From Neisseria chenwenguii (lineage in GTDB: Bacteria > Pseudomonadota > Gammaproteobacteria > Burkholderiales > Neisseriaceae): 64,000 nt of DNA. Position numbers and translations under genes: made by a program. The stretch is from positions 1,736,001-1,800,000 of the forward strand of contig NZ_CP022278.1 of assembly GCF_002216145.1 (NCBI RefSeq). The letters run 5' to 3'. Numbering within the stretch: the first letter of the stretch is position 1; each line of letters opens with the position of its first letter. Positions 17,048 through 26,644 of the stretch are shown here, one piece after another. The notes beneath the pieces are model-generated. The model did not search any database and was not told the origin of the DNA. It saw nothing but the letters and a program-made list of their open reading frames with translations.

Positions 17048-17848
17048 TCAGACGGCCTCAATCACGCCCAATTCAATCAAGCCGCGGTACACGCCGTCTT
17101 CATCGACGCTGGGGCAGATGTGTTTGGCAACGGCTTTGGCGGCGTCTGCTCCGTTGCCCATGGCCACCCCGAAGCCGACGGCTTGGAGCATTTCGAGATC
17201 GTTGAGGCCGTCGCCGAAGGCCATGACGTCTTTCATGGCTATGTCGAGTTTGGCCACGGCATCGGCGATGCCGCGTGCTTTCGAGCCTTCCTGATTGAGC
17301 ATATCGACGGCAATTTCATGCCAGCGCACGGTTTTCAGTCCGGCTTCGGCGATTTTGCCGGCGAGTTCGGCTTCGCGTGCGTCAGGGTAGAAAACCAGCA
17401 TTTGGTAAACGGGGCGGTTTTTGTAGTAGTGTTTGTCTTCGGGGTGTTCGGGCAGGATGTTGCGCATGGATTCCTCCGCCCATTCGGTGCGCGCGGAGAC
17501 AGCGATGGTTTCGCTGCCGACAAAGGCGTAGGCGATATTTTTGCTGTCGAAATAGGCGCACATGGTTTCGACTTTTGCGGTGTCCATCGGGTAGGTTTGC
17601 AGCGGTTTGCCGTGGTATTCGATGTATTGGCCGTTGATGGTCACAAGCAGGTCTATGCCTTCTTCGGCAGCCATTTCGCGCACTTTTTTCGGGATGCCGG
17701 CGGGAGGCCGGCCGGTGGCGATGGCAGTAAGGATGCCGCGCGCTTTGAGGGCGCGCACGGCTTGGGCGACACTGGGGCGCAGGGTGTCGGTATATTTGCG
17801 GTAAAGGGTGTCGTCGATGTCGAAAAATACGATTTTGGGGTTTTTCAT
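17048..17848 (-). CDS. HAD-superfamily phosphatase, Cof type
   Basis: This is a 266-residue haloacid-dehalogenase-like hydrolase. Motif I is FFDIDDTLY (nucleophile Asp10, acid/base Asp12), the lysine region follows the cap domain, and motif IV is FGDGLNDLEM. The large C2 cap between about residues 85 and 185 marks the Cof/YbiV group, which dephosphorylates sugar or cofactor phosphates. The substrate cannot be told. It follows nqrM by 47 bases on the same strand and may be transcribed with it. Confidence 0.85.
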   Translation of the reverse strand: MKNPKIVFFDIDDTLYRKYTDTLRPSVAQAVRALKARGILTAIATGRPPAGIPKKVREMAAEEGIDLLVTINGQYIEYHGKPLQTYPMDTAKVETMCAYFDSKNIAYAFVGSETIAVSARTEWAEESMRNILPEHPEDKHYYKNRPVYQMLVFYPDAREAELAGKIAEAGLKTVRWHEIAVDMLNQEGSKARGIADAVAKLDIAMKDVMAFGDGLNDLEMLQAVGFGVAMGNGADAAKAVAKHICPSVDEDGVYRGLIELGVIEAV

Positions 17849-17895
17849 GGGTTGGCTCTTTTTGGGAGGGAAGATTTTTCAGACGGCCTTTGGGT

Positions 17896-18111
17896 TTAGT
17901 GGTCGACCACGATGCCTTTGCTTTTTTTCTCTTCGTCGAGTTTTTTCTGCAAGGTGTCGCAGGGTTTGTCGCAGTCGCAGACTTTTTTCATGCCCAGCGC
18001 GGAGATGCCGCCGCAGCTTCCTTTGATGGCGCGTTTTTTGAAGATGTAGCCGACGGCCATGCCGAGGATGACGAGGAGGAAGACGGAAAAGGTCAGGAGG
18101 ATGGTTTTCAT
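17896..18111 (-). CDS. nqrM: NqrM, maturation factor for Na+-translocating NADH:quinone reductase
   Basis: This is a 71-residue protein with one N-terminal membrane helix (residues 3-24) and four cysteines in the pattern GSCGG ... CDCDKPCD, the hallmark of the NqrM (DUF539) family. NqrM is needed to deliver the iron centre held between NqrD and NqrE. It starts 11 bases after apbE with AGGA overlapping the apbE stop, so the two are coupled. This is the usual place for nqrM, after the nqr genes and apbE. Confidence 0.93.
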   Translation of the reverse strand: MKTILLTFSVFLLVILGMAVGYIFKKRAIKGSCGGISALGMKKVCDCDKPCDTLQKKLDEEKKSKGIVVDH

Positions 18112-18122
18112 GGTGTGTGTTC

Positions 18123-19169
18123 CTAATGGGTCAGTTTTTTGAATGCGGCCGATTGGGCGGTGCGGTAGCCGTCGCCGTCGCGGATAATCAGGAAAACGGC
18201 GAGGTTTTGGCGTTCGGCAAGTTGCAGGGCTTTGTCTTCGCCTAAGACGAAAAGGGCGGTGGAGAGGCCGTCTGCGGTAGCGGCGGTGTCGGCGATGACG
18301 CTGATGGAGGCGAGTTTGTGGCCGATGGGACGGCGCGTTGCGGGGTCGATGATGTGGGAGAGGCGGTTGCCGTTTTTATCGGTGTGGAAGTTGCGGTAGT
18401 CGCCCGAGGTCGCCAGCGCCTTGCCGTCGAGGGGAACGATAATCTGCGTGCCGCTGCCCTGCACGAGGTTGGGCTGCTCGATGCCGATGCGCCACGCCTG
18501 ACCGGCGGCGTTGCGGCCTTTGCCGCGCAGTTCGCCGCCGATTTCGACCAAATAATTCCGAACGCCTGCCTGCTCGAGGTGTTGCGCGAGTTTGTCCACG
18601 CCGAAGCCTTTGGCGATGGAGGAAAGATCAAGGTAGGTTTCGGAGTGGGTTTTGGCGAGGGTGGCTTTGTTACCCGATTGTTTTAAAATGATTTTATCCG
18701 TACCAACGGCTTGAGCGGCGGCTTGGATCTGTTCGGCGGTCGGTTCGCGGGTCACTTCTTTGTTCGGCCCGAAGCCCCACAAATTAACCAGCGGGCCGAC
18801 GGTAACATCAAGCGCGCCGCCGGTGAGTTTGTTCAGGCGCAGCGCTTCGGCGGTAACGAACGCGAAATCGGCGGAAACGGGCAGCGCGCGTTTGGTATCG
18901 CGCATTTTGTTGAAGCGGCTGATTTCGGATGCGGGAGCGTAGGTGGACATCTGGCGGTTGACTTCTTGGAGCAGACCGTCGAGTTGGGACTTCATGTCGG
19001 CGGGCGCGGGCAGCTTGCTTTGGCCGTCTGAAAGGTATTTGACGGTATAGGTCGTCCCCATCGTTTCGCCTTGCAGGGTCACGGTTTCGGGCGCGGGCTT
19101 GCCGCAGGCGGCGAGAAACAATGCGGCGGCAAACAGGAGGACGGCGGACAACGGAAACGGAATGCGCAT
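18123..19169 (-). CDS. apbE: FAD:protein FMN transferase, lipoprotein
   Basis: ApbE attaches FMN through a phosphoester bond to threonines of NqrB and NqrC on the outer face of the inner membrane. I start it at 19169 (MRIPFPLSAVLLF), giving a signal peptide with lipobox LAAC; the longer open frame upstream begins inside an uptake sequence and lacks a signal. The body (ETMGTTYTVKY, GFGVDKLA, LVEIGGELRGKG, SHIIDPATRRPIG) is typical of the 340-residue family. The location after nqrF fits its role. An intrinsic terminator lies between nqrF and apbE, so it may have its own promoter. Confidence 0.95.
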   Translation of the reverse strand: MRIPFPLSAVLLFAAALFLAACGKPAPETVTLQGETMGTTYTVKYLSDGQSKLPAPADMKSQLDGLLQEVNRQMSTYAPASEISRFNKMRDTKRALPVSADFAFVTAEALRLNKLTGGALDVTVGPLVNLWGFGPNKEVTREPTAEQIQAAAQAVGTDKIILKQSGNKATLAKTHSETYLDLSSIAKGFGVDKLAQHLEQAGVRNYLVEIGGELRGKGRNAAGQAWRIGIEQPNLVQGSGTQIIVPLDGKALATSGDYRNFHTDKNGNRLSHIIDPATRRPIGHKLASISVIADTAATADGLSTALFVLGEDKALQLAERQNLAVFLIIRDGDGYRTAQSAAFKKLTH

Positions 19170-19325
19170 GGCGGAACAGGGGCGGTTTTTCAGACGGCCT
19201 TTATTGTAGCGGAAAAGCGGGGCTGGGGTGGCGGGCTTTGCGTTTTTTGAGGATTTGGGGTTTTCAGACGGCATTCAAGCGGATGTTTATTATTTTTACA
19301 AAAGTTTCAGGCCGTCTGAAAAATA

Positions 19326-19357
19326 AAAAAGGAAGAAACTTCTGTTTCTTCCTTTTT
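19326..19357 (-). terminator. Intrinsic terminator after nqrF
   Basis: AAAAAGGAAGAAAC and GTTTCTTCCTTTTT form a perfect 14-bp stem with a four-base loop, beginning ten bases past the nqrF stop and followed on the minus strand by a T-rich run. It does not use uptake sequences. Confidence 0.8.
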
Positions 19358-19366
19358 GTTGGAGGC

Positions 19367-20590
19367 TTATCCGCCGAAGTCGTCGAGCAGGATGTTTTCG
19401 TCTTCGACGCCCAAGTCTTTGAGCATTTTGATGACGGCTTGGTTCATGACCGGCGGGCCGCACATGTAAAACTCGCAGTCTTCGGGGGCTTCGTGGTTTT
19501 TCAGGTAGTTTTCGTATAAAACATTGTGAATGAAGCCGGTGTAGCCGTCCCAGTTGTCTTCGGGCAGCGGGTCGGAGAGGGCGACGTGCCATTCGAAGTT
19601 GTCGTTTTCGGCGGCGAGGCCGTCGAAATCTTCGACGTAGAACATTTCGCGTTTGGAACGTGCACCGTACCAGAAGGAGATTTTACGTTTGGATTTCAAA
19701 CGCTTGAGCTGGTCGAAAATGTGGGAGCGCATCGGCGCCATGCCGGCGCCGCCGCCGATAAAGACCATTTCGGCGTCGGTGTCTTTGGCGAAGAATTCGC
19801 CGAAGGGACCGGAGATGGTGACTTTGTCGCCGGGTTTGAGCGACCAGATGTAGGACGACATTTGTCCCGGCGGGGCATCGGGCTCGCGCGGCGGCGGGGT
19901 GGCGATGCGCACGTTGAGCATGATGATGCCTTTTTCTTCGGGATAGGAGGCCATGGAGTAGGCGCGGACGATGGGTTCGTCAACTTTGGAGACGTAGCGC
20001 CAAAGGTTGTGTTTGTCCCAGTCTTCGTGATATTCCTTGGGGATGTCGAAGTCTTTGTAGGCGACGGTGTGGGGTTTGGCTTCGATTTGGATGTAGCCGC
20101 CGGCGCGGAAGGGGACTTCTTCGCCTTCGGGAATGGCGAGCTTGAGCTCTTTAATAAATGTGGCTTTGTTGTCGTTGGAAATGACGGTGCATTCCCATTT
20201 TTTGACGCCGAAGACTTCTTCGGGCAGCTCGATGTCCATGTCGGTTTTGACGTTGACCTGGCAGGAGAGGCGGCAGCCTTCTTTGGCTTCGCGTTTGCTG
20301 ATGTGGGAAAGCTCGGTGGGCAGGATGTCGCCGCCGCCGCTTTTGACAACGACGCGGCATTGTCCGCAGGAGCCGCCGCCGCCGCAGGCGGAGGAGACGA
20401 AGATGCCTTGCGAAGCCAATGCACCGAGGAGTTTGCCGCCTGCGGGCATGGTGATGGCTTTGTTGGGATCGTCGTTGATTTTAATGGTGATGTCGCCTTC
20501 GTTGACGAGCTTGGATTTGGCAAACAGGATCATGAGCGCCAAAACCAAGACGATAACGGTAAACATCACAATACCTAAGATAATTTCCAT
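19367..20590 (-). CDS. nqrF: Na+-translocating NADH:quinone reductase subunit F
   Basis: NqrF oxidises NADH and feeds electrons into the sodium pump. An N-terminal membrane helix (3-23) is followed by a ferredoxin domain with Cys69, Cys75, Cys78 and Cys110 for the 2Fe-2S centre. The FAD/NADH reductase domain follows (RAYSMASYP for FAD binding, [12 protein letters not shown] for the nucleotide). It has 407 residues, as in Vibrio. It starts ATG 20590 with AAGGAACAC upstream and is the last of six nqr genes. Confidence 0.97.
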   Translation of the reverse strand: MEIILGIVMFTVIVLVLALMILFAKSKLVNEGDITIKINDDPNKAITMPAGGKLLGALASQGIFVSSACGGGGSCGQCRVVVKSGGGDILPTELSHISKREAKEGCRLSCQVNVKTDMDIELPEEVFGVKKWECTVISNDNKATFIKELKLAIPEGEEVPFRAGGYIQIEAKPHTVAYKDFDIPKEYHEDWDKHNLWRYVSKVDEPIVRAYSMASYPEEKGIIMLNVRIATPPPREPDAPPGQMSSYIWSLKPGDKVTISGPFGEFFAKDTDAEMVFIGGGAGMAPMRSHIFDQLKRLKSKRKISFWYGARSKREMFYVEDFDGLAAENDNFEWHVALSDPLPEDNWDGYTGFIHNVLYENYLKNHEAPEDCEFYMCGPPVMNQAVIKMLKDLGVEDENILLDDFGG

Positions 20591-20600
20591 TGTGTGTTCC

Positions 20601-21194
20601 TTATAACTGGATGCCGGAGAACGACATGAACGCCAGCGCCATCAGGCCGCCTGAAATAAAGGTAATGCCCAAGCCTTTGAGGCCTTTGGGGGCGTCGGAA
20701 TATTTCATTTTTTCGGTGATGCCTGCCAGCGCGACGATTGCCAGCATCCAGCCCAAGCCTGCGCCGAAACCGTAAACGACGGATTCGCCGAAGTTGTATT
20801 CGCGCTGCGCCATAAAGGAGACGGCGCCGAAAATCGCGCAGTTTACGGTAATCAGCGGCAGGAAGATGCCCAGCGCGTTGTAGAGGGCGGGGAAGAATTT
20901 GTCGAGAAACATTTCCAAAATCTGTACCAGCGCGGCAATCACGCCGATGAAGACGATGAATTTCAGAAAGGTCAAATCGACGCCTTCAACCAATGCGCTG
21001 TCTTTGAGCAGCGAGTAAACGAGCTGGTTGGCGGGGACGGACAGACCCAATACGAAGGTCACGGCAATGCCCAAGCCCATGGCTGTGGAGACTTTTTTGG
21101 AGACAGCCAAAAAGGTACACATCCCCAGGAAAAAGGAGAGTGCCATGTTTTCGATGAAAACGGATTTTACAAACAGGCTTAAGTAGTGTTCCAT
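20601..21194 (-). CDS. nqrE: Na+-translocating NADH:quinone reductase subunit E
   Basis: This is a 197-residue integral membrane subunit with about six helices, homologous to NqrD and RnfA. The cysteine in the segment [10 protein letters not shown] is a candidate ligand of the intramembrane iron shared with NqrD. Only three bases separate it from nqrD, and its ribosome binding site GGAG lies inside the nqrD end. Confidence 0.96.
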   Translation of the reverse strand: MEHYLSLFVKSVFIENMALSFFLGMCTFLAVSKKVSTAMGLGIAVTFVLGLSVPANQLVYSLLKDSALVEGVDLTFLKFIVFIGVIAALVQILEMFLDKFFPALYNALGIFLPLITVNCAIFGAVSFMAQREYNFGESVVYGFGAGLGWMLAIVALAGITEKMKYSDAPKGLKGLGITFISGGLMALAFMSFSGIQL

Positions 21195-21197
21195 TTT

Positions 21198-21824
21198 TTA
21201 TTTCTCCGCTTGCTCAGGTTTCCAGGTGCGCAGCGCCCACACTAAAAAGCCGATGATGAAGAATGCGCTGGGGGCGAGCAGGAAGAGGCCGTTGGCCTGA
21301 TACCAGCCGCCGTCCTGCACGGTTTGCAGGATGGTGTGGCCGAACAGTTTGCCCGAGCCCAACAGCTCGCGGATGGTGGCGACGATAATCAGCATCATGC
21401 CGTAGCCAGCTCCGTTGCCGATGCCGTCCACCAGACTTTCCAGCGGCGGCTCTTTCATGGCAAACGCTTCGGCGCGGCCCATCACGATACAGTTGGTAAT
21501 AATCAGGCCGACGAATACGGAGAGCTGTTTGGAAAGCTCGTAGGCGTAAGCCTGCAACACTTGGTCAACCAGCGTCACCAGCGAGGCGATGATGGCCATC
21601 TGAACGATAATGCGGATGCTGTTGGGAATGTAGTTGCGCACCAGCGAGATGAAGAAGCTGGAAAATCCCGTTACCAGACTGACCGAGATGCCCATGACGA
21701 CGGCGGTTTCCAGCTTGGTGGTGACCGCCAGCGCCGAGCAGATGCCCAATACCTGCAAGGCAATCGGATTATTTTCGATAAACGGGGAAAGCATTAAATG
21801 TTTCAAGTGTTTGGTATCAGCCAT
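21198..21824 (-). CDS. nqrD: Na+-translocating NADH:quinone reductase subunit D
   Basis: This is a 208-residue polytopic subunit that pairs with NqrE in the membrane. It contains [15 protein letters not shown] and [16 protein letters not shown], both typical of NqrD, with cysteines at positions expected for the iron site. Its start shares one base with the nqrC stop (TAATG), indicating coupled translation. Confidence 0.96.
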   Translation of the reverse strand: MADTKHLKHLMLSPFIENNPIALQVLGICSALAVTTKLETAVVMGISVSLVTGFSSFFISLVRNYIPNSIRIIVQMAIIASLVTLVDQVLQAYAYELSKQLSVFVGLIITNCIVMGRAEAFAMKEPPLESLVDGIGNGAGYGMMLIIVATIRELLGSGKLFGHTILQTVQDGGWYQANGLFLLAPSAFFIIGFLVWALRTWKPEQAEK

Positions 21825-22594
21825 TATTTTGCTCCTTCTGCTTTGAGTTTCGCCAGATACGGGCCGAAACCGTTTGCGCCGAACCAGTATTGGAACGAGC
21901 CGTGTACGCCTTTGGTGGTGAGCGATGCGCCGGAAAGGCCGTCAACGCCGTGTTCTTTATCCGCGCCGGCGCCTTTGCCGACGTGGATGGCGACTTTGCC
22001 CTGTTCGTCAAACAGCTTTTTGCCGACGAATTTTTTCTGCCACAGCGGGTTGGCGATTTCGCCGCCCAAACCTGCGGTTTCGCCCTGTTGGTAGTAGGTC
22101 AGGCCGTTGATGGTGTTGCCGTCGGGCCGGATGGCGACAAACGCATAAATTACCGACCACAAGCCCGTGCCGTGCATCGGAAGAATGACTTGGCCGATTT
22201 TACCCGCTTCGTCTTTTACCAGATAAACATCGGAATATTTGGCGCGCACTTTCAGCGTGGCGAAGTCGTCTTCGGGTTTGATCTGAACGCTTTGTGCCGG
22301 ATCTTTAACCGCTTGGCGCGCGTCGAATCCCGGGGCGTCCACATAATTGCCGGTTGCTAAATCGACCACGCGCGGCTCGATACGCTCGGCGTAGGTTTTT
22401 TTGACATCGGTGTTTTCTTTCAAAAGGCCGGCCACGCTCAAAATGTTGCGCTGTTTGTCGAGCAGTTTCTGCTCGTCCTGCGTGGATTTGAGGCCGACGG
22501 CGGCGCCTGCGACGATGACCGAGCAGACGAGGCTGACCGCCGTTACCACGGCCAGCGTGCCGCCGAAGTTGTCTTTGTTGAATTTCTTAGCCAT
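21824..22594 (-). CDS. nqrC: Na+-translocating NADH:quinone reductase subunit C
   Basis: NqrC carries a covalent FMN on the periplasmic side. I place the start at 22594 ([10 protein letters not shown]), giving 256 residues with one membrane helix (12-34); a longer frame reaches back into nqrB. The flavinylation motif SGASLTTKG is visible with Thr226 as the acceptor for ApbE. It overlaps the end of nqrB by eight bases and touches nqrD. Confidence 0.96.
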   Translation of the reverse strand: MAKKFNKDNFGGTLAVVTAVSLVCSVIVAGAAVGLKSTQDEQKLLDKQRNILSVAGLLKENTDVKKTYAERIEPRVVDLATGNYVDAPGFDARQAVKDPAQSVQIKPEDDFATLKVRAKYSDVYLVKDEAGKIGQVILPMHGTGLWSVIYAFVAIRPDGNTINGLTYYQQGETAGLGGEIANPLWQKKFVGKKLFDEQGKVAIHVGKGAGADKEHGVDGLSGASLTTKGVHGSFQYWFGANGFGPYLAKLKAEGAK

Positions 22595-23819
22595 TGCTGC
22601 GCGCCTTTCTGCGTTTGATGTTCGCTTGTGCGACGAAGTAGTCGAAAATCGGTGCAAACAGGTTGGCAAACAGGATTGCCAACATCATGCCTTCGGGGTA
22701 GGCGGGGTTGACGACGCGGATCAATACGCACATCACGCCGATCAATGCGCCGTACCACCATTTGCCGGTGTTGGTAAACGAAGCGGAAACAGGGTCGGTC
22801 GCCATAAACAGCATACCGATGGCGAAGCCGCCGAGTACCAAATGCCAATACCACGGCATGGCAAACATCGGGTTGGTTTCCGAGCCGATACTGTTAAACA
22901 GCAGCGAAGTGGCGACCATACCGATCATCACGCCGGCAATGATGCGCCAAGACGCGATGCGGGCAAACACGATAATTGCGCCGCCGATCAGCAGGGCGAG
23001 GGTGGAAACTTCGCCGATAGAGCCCGGAATATTGCCGATAAACGCATCCATCCAAGTAATCGGCTGGCCGGTGACGGCATTTTTCAAGCCCGACAAACCT
23101 TCGGCAGACCACTGACCCAGCGCTGTCGCGCCGGAAAAGCCGTCAACCGCCGTCCAAACAGTGTCGCCGGTCAGGTTGGCCGGATAGGCGAAAAACAGAA
23201 ACGCACGGCCGGCCAGCGCGGGGTTCATAAAGTTTTTGCCCGTGCCGCCGAACACTTCTTTCGCTACGACCACGCCGAAAGTAATCCCCAGTGCAGCCTG
23301 CCACAGCGGCAGGGAGGGGGGCACGATTAAGGCGAACAGAATCGACGTAACGAAGAAACCCTCGTTGATTTCGTGTTTGCGCACGGTGGCGAACAAAACT
23401 TCCCAAAAACCGCCGACCACAAACACCGTCGCGTAAATCGGCAGGAAGAAAATTGCGCCGAACAGCATTTTGCTGATGCAGCCAGCGTCGGCCGACATAT
23501 TGATGCCCAGCGCGTCGGCCAGCGCATAATGCCAGTCGCCCGCGATGTTCTGCTGGAGCAGGTCGGGAGTTAGCGCGGCAAAAGCCTGCGCGCCGACGTT
23601 GTACATCCCGAAAAACATCGCGGGAAACAGCGCCAGCCAAACCAAAATCATCATGCGCTTGGAATCGAGCGCATCGCGGACGTGCGACGCTTTGCGCGTT
23701 ACCGTACCGGGCGTGTAGAAAATCGTTGCCGCCGCTTCATAGAGCGCGTACCACTTTTCATGTTTGCCGCCGGGCAGAAAGTGGGGTTCGATTTTTTCCA
23801 AAAAATGTTTCAAGCCCAT
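22587..23819 (-). CDS. nqrB: Na+-translocating NADH:quinone reductase subunit B
   Basis: NqrB is the large membrane subunit, holding riboflavin and a covalent FMN and forming the sodium path. It has 410 residues with about ten helices. The flavinylation motif [12 protein letters not shown] has Thr232 as the acceptor. It lies two bases after nqrA. Confidence 0.97.
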   Translation of the reverse strand: MGLKHFLEKIEPHFLPGGKHEKWYALYEAAATIFYTPGTVTRKASHVRDALDSKRMMILVWLALFPAMFFGMYNVGAQAFAALTPDLLQQNIAGDWHYALADALGINMSADAGCISKMLFGAIFFLPIYATVFVVGGFWEVLFATVRKHEINEGFFVTSILFALIVPPSLPLWQAALGITFGVVVAKEVFGGTGKNFMNPALAGRAFLFFAYPANLTGDTVWTAVDGFSGATALGQWSAEGLSGLKNAVTGQPITWMDAFIGNIPGSIGEVSTLALLIGGAIIVFARIASWRIIAGVMIGMVATSLLFNSIGSETNPMFAMPWYWHLVLGGFAIGMLFMATDPVSASFTNTGKWWYGALIGVMCVLIRVVNPAYPEGMMLAILFANLFAPIFDYFVAQANIKRRKARSNG

Positions 23820-23821
23820 TA

Positions 23822-25165
23822 TCAGCCCTCCTTCTCAATCGTATCCAAGACCTTGCGCAACAGCGGGGCGTATTCGTATTTGCCCGGGCAGACGAAGCTG
23901 CACAGCGCCAGATCTTCTTCGTCCAATTCCAAGCAGCCCAAAGCCTGCGCGCTGTCGGAATCGCCGACAATCAAATCGCGCAGCAGCAGCGTCGGCAGAA
24001 TATCGAGCGGCATCACGCGCTCGTAGGTGCCGATGGGTACCATCGCGCGGTCGCCGCCGTTGGTGGCGGTGTTGAAATTGAAGAGTTTGCTTTTCAGAAA
24101 GTGGCCGAGGGTGGTGCGGGTAATCGAATATTTGCCCGGCTGCGGCGTTACCCAGCCGAAAAATTCTTTCGCACGGCCTTCTTCGATGACCGAAACCTGA
24201 TTGTGGAAACGGCCCAAATAATCATGGGCATCTTTGGCGATGCTGCCGTTTAATACCGAACCCGAAATCACGCGGTTGTCCGCTTCGACCAGTTCGCCCG
24301 CGCAGATTTGCGAAACCTTCGCGCCCAAAACCGTGCGCACAAGGCGCGGTTTGCTGACTTGCGAACCGCCCAGCGCAATGATGCGCTCAGTATTCAGACG
24401 GCCTGTGGTAAAGAGTTGGCCGATGGCAACCACATCCTGATAACCGATCGTCCAAACCGTTTTATTCAGGCCGACCGGCTCGATAAAGTGGATATGCGTA
24501 CCGCTCAAACCCGCAGGGTGCGGGCCGGAAAATTCCTGTACAACGACATTGCCCGCATTTTCAGACGGCACATTCGCGCCGGCCGCTTTGCAGACATGGA
24601 TTTTGTTGTCGGTCAGACGGCTCAACACGCGCAGGCCGTTGCTGAAATCGGCCGTGTGTTCCGCAATAATTACGGCAGGGTCGGCCGCCAGCGGATTGGT
24701 GTCCATTGCGTTGACGAAAATAGCCGCCGGATTTGCATCGACTGCCGGCGTTTTGCTGAACGGGCGCGTGCGCAGCGCTGTCCACAAGCCCGACTGAATC
24801 AGGTTTTCGCGAACCTGCTCGTTGGTCAGATTTGCCAACGCCTCGGGCGTGTATTGCGCAAACGTAATTTCCTCGTCACCGCCGACGCTGATCACGACAG
24901 ACTGCAACATGCGCTTCTCGCCGCGGTTGATCGCGCTGACAGTACCCGAGGCCGGCGCAGTAAACACCACACCCGGATTTTTCTTGTCCTCAAACAATAC
25001 TTGGCCTTTTTTGACGGCATCGCCTTCCTTGACTTTCATCGAGGGGCGCATACCGACGTAATCTTCGCCAAGCAACGCGACTTCGGTAATGGCCGGGCCG
25101 TCGTAAACGGCTTGTTCCGGTCGGCCTGCAATCGGCAGGTCTAAGCCTTTTTTGATTTTAATCAT
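23822..25165 (-). CDS. nqrA: Na+-translocating NADH:quinone reductase subunit A
   Basis: NqrA is a 447-residue soluble subunit that binds quinone at the cytoplasmic side of the pump. The N-terminus [18 protein letters not shown] is characteristic. It is the first gene of the operon nqrABCDEF. The region before its ATG lacks a strong Shine-Dalgarno sequence in this strand. Confidence 0.97.
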   Translation of the reverse strand: MIKIKKGLDLPIAGRPEQAVYDGPAITEVALLGEDYVGMRPSMKVKEGDAVKKGQVLFEDKKNPGVVFTAPASGTVSAINRGEKRMLQSVVISVGGDEEITFAQYTPEALANLTNEQVRENLIQSGLWTALRTRPFSKTPAVDANPAAIFVNAMDTNPLAADPAVIIAEHTADFSNGLRVLSRLTDNKIHVCKAAGANVPSENAGNVVVQEFSGPHPAGLSGTHIHFIEPVGLNKTVWTIGYQDVVAIGQLFTTGRLNTERIIALGGSQVSKPRLVRTVLGAKVSQICAGELVEADNRVISGSVLNGSIAKDAHDYLGRFHNQVSVIEEGRAKEFFGWVTPQPGKYSITRTTLGHFLKSKLFNFNTATNGGDRAMVPIGTYERVMPLDILPTLLLRDLIVGDSDSAQALGCLELDEEDLALCSFVCPGKYEYAPLLRKVLDTIEKEG

Positions 25166-25479
25166 AGAGATGCGTTACTTCTTAAAGGAGGTTGGAAACT
25201 GGTAAACGGCGGGCGGACAGGCCGCGCCTGCGTTCCGGCGGAAATTTTGCGCAAGCTGCCGCAAAACGGCGGGAATTTTTTCAGGAAAACTTCATGGTTT
25301 TCAAACGCTTGGAATAAAATTTAGTACGCAGCCGAAACGAAGCCTGCCGATTTTAACAGGAATAAACCGGTTTTGTCAGATTATCCCGCTTCTTTACAGA
25401 GGCGCGCAGACACGGAAAAGGCCGTCTGAAAAACTGTACAGGGCTTTTCAGACGGCCTTCGGGGATTTGGCCGGTTTTG
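25166..25479. other. Region upstream of nqrA, presumed nqr promoter
   Basis: This gap lies between dtd and nqrA, both on the minus strand. Near dtd there is an inverted uptake pair (25418-25459) that can end the dtd transcript. The remaining part is AT-richer (about 25310-25395) and probably contains the nqr promoter, but no convincing hexamer pair stood out. No gene is seen. Confidence 0.45.
25418..25459 (-). terminator. Inverted uptake-sequence pair after dtd
   Basis: AAGGCCGTCTGAAAA and TTTTCAGACGGCCTT pair across 12 bases, starting 20 bases past the dtd stop. Confidence 0.6.
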
Positions 25480-25941
25480 TCAGAAATTTTTCTGCGAATC
25501 CAAAAGCAGCGTTACCGGCCCGTCGTTGCAGAGCGAAACCTGCATATGGGTTTGGAAGCGCCCCGTCGCCACCACCAGGCCGTGTCCGCGCAGCAATTCG
25601 GCGGTTTTTTGATAAAGCGCGTCAGCCTCTTGCGCAGGCGCTGCTTCGGAAAACGACGGCCGCCGCCCGTTGCGCGCATCGCCGTAAAGCGTGAACTGCG
25701 AAACCAGCAAAACCGCGCCGCCCACGTCTTTCAGCGACAAATTGAGTTTGCCCGCTCCGTCTTCAAAAATGCGCAGATTGGCGGTTTTATCCGCAATATA
25801 GCGCGCATCGGCTTCCGTGTCGCCGCGGGTGACACCCAGAAAAACCACGAATCCGCTGCTGATTTCACCGCAGGTTTCGGCCGTACTGTCTCCCAAAACA
25901 TCGACTTTGGCATGGGTCACTTTCTGAATCACGGCTCGCAT
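25480..25941 (-). CDS. dtd: D-aminoacyl-tRNA deacylase
   Basis: Dtd hydrolyses D-aminoacyl-tRNAs (and glycyl-tRNA-Ala) to protect translation. The two family motifs are present, SQFTLYGD near residues 77-84 and [11 protein letters not shown] near the C-terminus, which together form the active site of the dimer. It has 153 residues, slightly above the usual 145. It starts at 25941 with AAAGGAACACC upstream. Confidence 0.94.
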   Translation of the reverse strand: MRAVIQKVTHAKVDVLGDSTAETCGEISSGFVVFLGVTRGDTEADARYIADKTANLRIFEDGAGKLNLSLKDVGGAVLLVSQFTLYGDARNGRRPSFSEAAPAQEADALYQKTAELLRGHGLVVATGRFQTHMQVSLCNDGPVTLLLDSQKNF

Positions 25942-26107
25942 GGTGTTCCTTTATTCTTAAATATAGAGAGACGGTAGGCCGTCTGAAAAAATGATTTGTA
26001 AGGTTTCAGGCAGCCTGAGATATTTGAGGTCGATACAGCCAAAAACTGTAACGGAATCTGTGTAGGTCGGATGCTTGTATCCGACCTATACGGTGCTTCA
26101 TTTTTAA

Positions 26108-26133
26108 ATATATATATATATATATATATATAT
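26108..26133. repeat. AT dinucleotide microsatellite, 13 units
   Basis: An uninterrupted run of 13 AT units lies between dtd and the porin-like gene, just past that gene's uptake-sequence hairpin (26141-26165) and 167 bases upstream of dtd. Dinucleotide runs of this length are prone to slipped-strand changes. Confidence 0.9.
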
Positions 26134-26168
26134 GAACATGAGCCGTCTGAATTTCAGACGGCCTGAAA

Positions 26169-26501
26169 CTACTGCCCGATTCCGATATAGTTTTCGCCGC
26201 CGCGCGTTTGGTGGTTTGGATTTTCCCAACGGATATTGCGCGGTTCGTGATTGAAACCGTCGCGCTTGCTGAGTGGCGCGTCTTGCTCAACCTGCCACAA
26301 AACTTTATTGTCGCCGCCGATGGGGTGCGAACCGCGCAGGCCGACGTAGCTGCCGAAGTCGGAAACCTGAGCGCCCGAAACGGTTTTGCCGCCGTAAGTC
26401 GTACGCGTGGTTTCGATGCCGCTTTTGAGGTTGCCGTAGAATTTCACTTCCGCCGCGGCCAACGCAGGCAACAGCAGGATGGGGAGGAATAATTTTTTCA
26501 T
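26169..26501 (-). CDS. Short porin-like outer membrane protein (N-terminal fragment of a general porin)
   Basis: This is a 110-residue protein with a clear signal peptide (MKKLFLPILLLPALAAA) followed by EVKFYGNLKSGIETTR, DFGSYVGLRG and KVLWQVEQDA, which resemble the first beta-strands of neisserial trimeric porins (VTLYGTIKAGVETSR type). Full porins have over 300 residues, so about two thirds of the barrel is missing, and I see no remnant of it downstream. It may be a remnant of a lost porin or a conserved short protein. Its stop is followed at once by an inverted uptake pair and the AT repeat. Confidence 0.7.
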   Translation of the reverse strand: MKKLFLPILLLPALAAAEVKFYGNLKSGIETTRTTYGGKTVSGAQVSDFGSYVGLRGSHPIGGDNKVLWQVEQDAPLSKRDGFNHEPRNIRWENPNHQTRGGENYIGIGQ

Positions 26502-26644
26502 GATGCGCTCGGATTTGCTTGGACAGGCGGAAAGTATAGCCGTGTTTGGTGTAAATGAATCATAATCCGAAACGGCATTGATCATTTCAGACGGCCTTGC
26601 CCCCAATCCCAGAGGCCGTCTGAAAAAAAACGAAAGGACAAACC

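Noticed and set aside
26006..26290. 94-codon frame on the minus strand through the AT repeat
   Set aside because: It reads the AT run as alternating Ile-Tyr and overlaps the mini-porin in another frame; no ribosome binding site or motif.
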